In this document: positions 41,810-43,338 of the stretch, piece by piece | How the letters are laid out: the number at the start of each line of letters is the position of its first letter | Position numbering within the stretch: the stretch's first letter is position 1 | From: Hofstenia miamia | Lineage: Eukaryota > Xenacoelomorpha > Acoela > Hofsteniidae | Assembly: GCA_900660155.1 (NCBI GenBank) | Contig: CABFPE010000044.1 | Location: forward strand, 254,101 to 297,438 | Direction: 5' to 3' | DNA length: 43,338 nucleotides | Program-made: the position numbers and the translations under genes | Notes under the pieces: generated by a model | Seen by the model: the letters and a program-made list of their open reading frames with translations, nothing else | The model's database searches: none | Told to the model about the DNA's origin: nothing

Positions 41810-43302
41810 ACATTGACATATTTTGTGTGGTGTTAAACATTAAATCTAGTGTGTACACAACGCAAGCACAATATATTTTTTGAAACCATAACTTTCTTTG
41901 TTCCATAAGAGTCGTTAAAGTTTTGTATGTTGTACTAAACAAAATAATAAGAAGATTTATTGACATTTTCTCTAATGCATTATTATTTTCATCTTTGTTT
42001 CAATAAGTAAACTGTAGTTTTCATGGTAATTTTTTGCATGTGAGCTAAATAAATGAAATAGTGATATTTACTATATACTGTTCATTTGCTATAAAATATG
42101 ATAAGAGAATTCCAAATGTTTCAAAGCATTTAATTAGAATTTATGTTATAGTAACTGTACAAAATAGCATTTAACTATATTTTGTTAATCCACTCTCCTC
42201 GCTACTTAATATAGCATTGCACTTTCTACATGTGCCTTTATATTTTGTGATTTTATACATTTTGAGATTTTATACATTCTGAAAGTGGAACTGTTTATAG
42301 TTCCAGTAAGCAATAATTGTAAATAATTGGAAATAGGAAAATTGGAACATTTAAATGTCAAAAACCCATCCTTTATCATTGAAATAATTAAGAAATGTAT
42401 TTTGTTAGATTGAAAATTCTGTACAAGAGAATCACACTAATTTTCTCAAGACAGGCCACCGGATTAGTTTATTTTGTCTGTTAAAAGCATCATCTTTTTT
42501 TAACAGTTTCTCATAAGCACATCTGTTTTGAATATGAATAGGATTAATTTATAGTTACAATGAATACCTAATATATTTAAGTTTAAGATTGCTCTTCGAA
42601 ATTTGTCTACTTGTAAATAATTGAATATTGTAAATTTAAAAACCTACATGCGAGGCGTTTTAAGATCTTAAACTTTAGGATTAGAAATTATTTAGCAGTT
42701 CAAGGCTCTATTTGGAATTTGTTTTGCGTTCTATGTTATTTTATCGAATTAGTCGAGTACTAGCAGTTGTTTTGCACATAGGAACCTGATTCTTCAAATA
42801 TTTTTAGTGGTTAGATTTTGGTATGCCCTGCTTGTTTGAACACTTTAATATGATGAAAAAGAGCTAGCTTTTTCCAAACATGCAACAGTGACGATATGAG
42901 ATGATTTTTAGTCAAAGATTCTCCACAATATGTAATATACACTACAAAATTTCTGTCTACATTTCCTCATATGGGTTTTAAGCAAATTTTAAATTGTTCA
43001 TGGTAAATGTATTATGTATAATGTATGTATAAAATCACAAAGGTGTCCGTATCCCTGAGCTCAATAATCAATAGGTGTATGTGGGAACGCTGACCTATGC
43101 AATTGAACCTGATAGTAACCAACACAAAATTTATTTCAAAACAAAAAATATATGAATTTTGAAATATTCCTGTTGTGATGCTTAGTAATATGTTTTCTTG
43201 CACATGTCATCATGTCCAATTTATTCCAAAAATAGAGTCATACATTTGTAAAGGCATTTTGAGGCGTGTGACTCTATCAATAAAAATTCCTGAATGCTCC
43301 AC
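41810..43302. other. AT-rich stretch, no gene seen
   Basis: No supported frame. The short open stretches on the minus strand (41745-41966, 43012-43203) have no family-like content. Confidence 0.5.
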
Positions 43303-43305
43303 TGG

Positions 43306-43338
<33 letters not shown>
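43303..43338. repeat. (AT)n microsatellite at the window end
   Basis: An uninterrupted run of TA units reaches the last base and probably continues beyond the window. Confidence 0.9.

Noticed and set aside
1..43338. Bacterial-type systems, operons, CRISPR arrays, rRNA or tRNA genes
   Set aside because: None seen. Short introns, AATAAA signals and eukaryotic transposons fit nuclear animal DNA throughout.

Overview
The window is AT-rich nuclear DNA from an animal, most likely an invertebrate. I cannot name the species. The evidence is GT...AG introns of about 41 to 57 nt with T-rich acceptors, no operons or bacterial ribosome-binding sites, and remains of many eukaryotic transposon classes: several non-LTR (LINE) lineages, Tc1, mariner, piggyBac, a P-element-like transposon, a MADF-carrying transposon with long inverted arms, a hAT piece and several MITEs. 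Most of the protein-like sequence belongs to decayed mobile elements. Only three loci look like host genes.

Layout. 1-2700: AT-rich DNA with a decayed coiled-coil reading frame on the minus strand. 3000-4200: a degenerate tandem repeat and two palindromic elements, one rich in GGGTTA. 4700-9550: a minus-strand LINE piece, then the best-preserved element in the window, a CR1/L2-like LINE (PHD finger, RRM-like domain, AP endonuclease, reverse transcriptase, (ATT)n tail). 9700-10970: a cluster of 3' ends of a LINE with a restriction-like endonuclease, embedded in AAT repeats. 10973-12209: a minus-strand LINE split by a mariner. 12240-13497: a Tc1 pseudogene. 14080-16110: a LINE split by a MITE with a 3-bp target duplication.

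16641-17324 is an unrecognised 227-codon host-like frame with weak HJURP-like motifs at both ends. 18030-20260 holds three more broken elements, including a second copy of the CR1/L2-like LINE and a piggyBac. 20789-27172 is a five-exon gene for a 149-residue protein that looks like SLX9, a ribosome biogenesis factor. Two of its introns are 41 nt. The other two are 3.45 and 2.4 kb; each contains a complete-looking transposon, a P-like one (with a piggyBac-type MITE inside) and the MADF element.

27500-36200 is a run of overlapping LINE pieces in both orientations, with a mariner piece and a hAT piece. 36200-38570 and 41810-43338 are AT-rich with nothing I can support. 38570-39460 is a minus-strand LINE. 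40097-40310 is a structured repeat. 41582-41809 is a candidate two-exon gene for a 56-residue peptide. The two runs of N (12529-12603 and 31275-31434) both look like assembly gaps that may not represent missing sequence.
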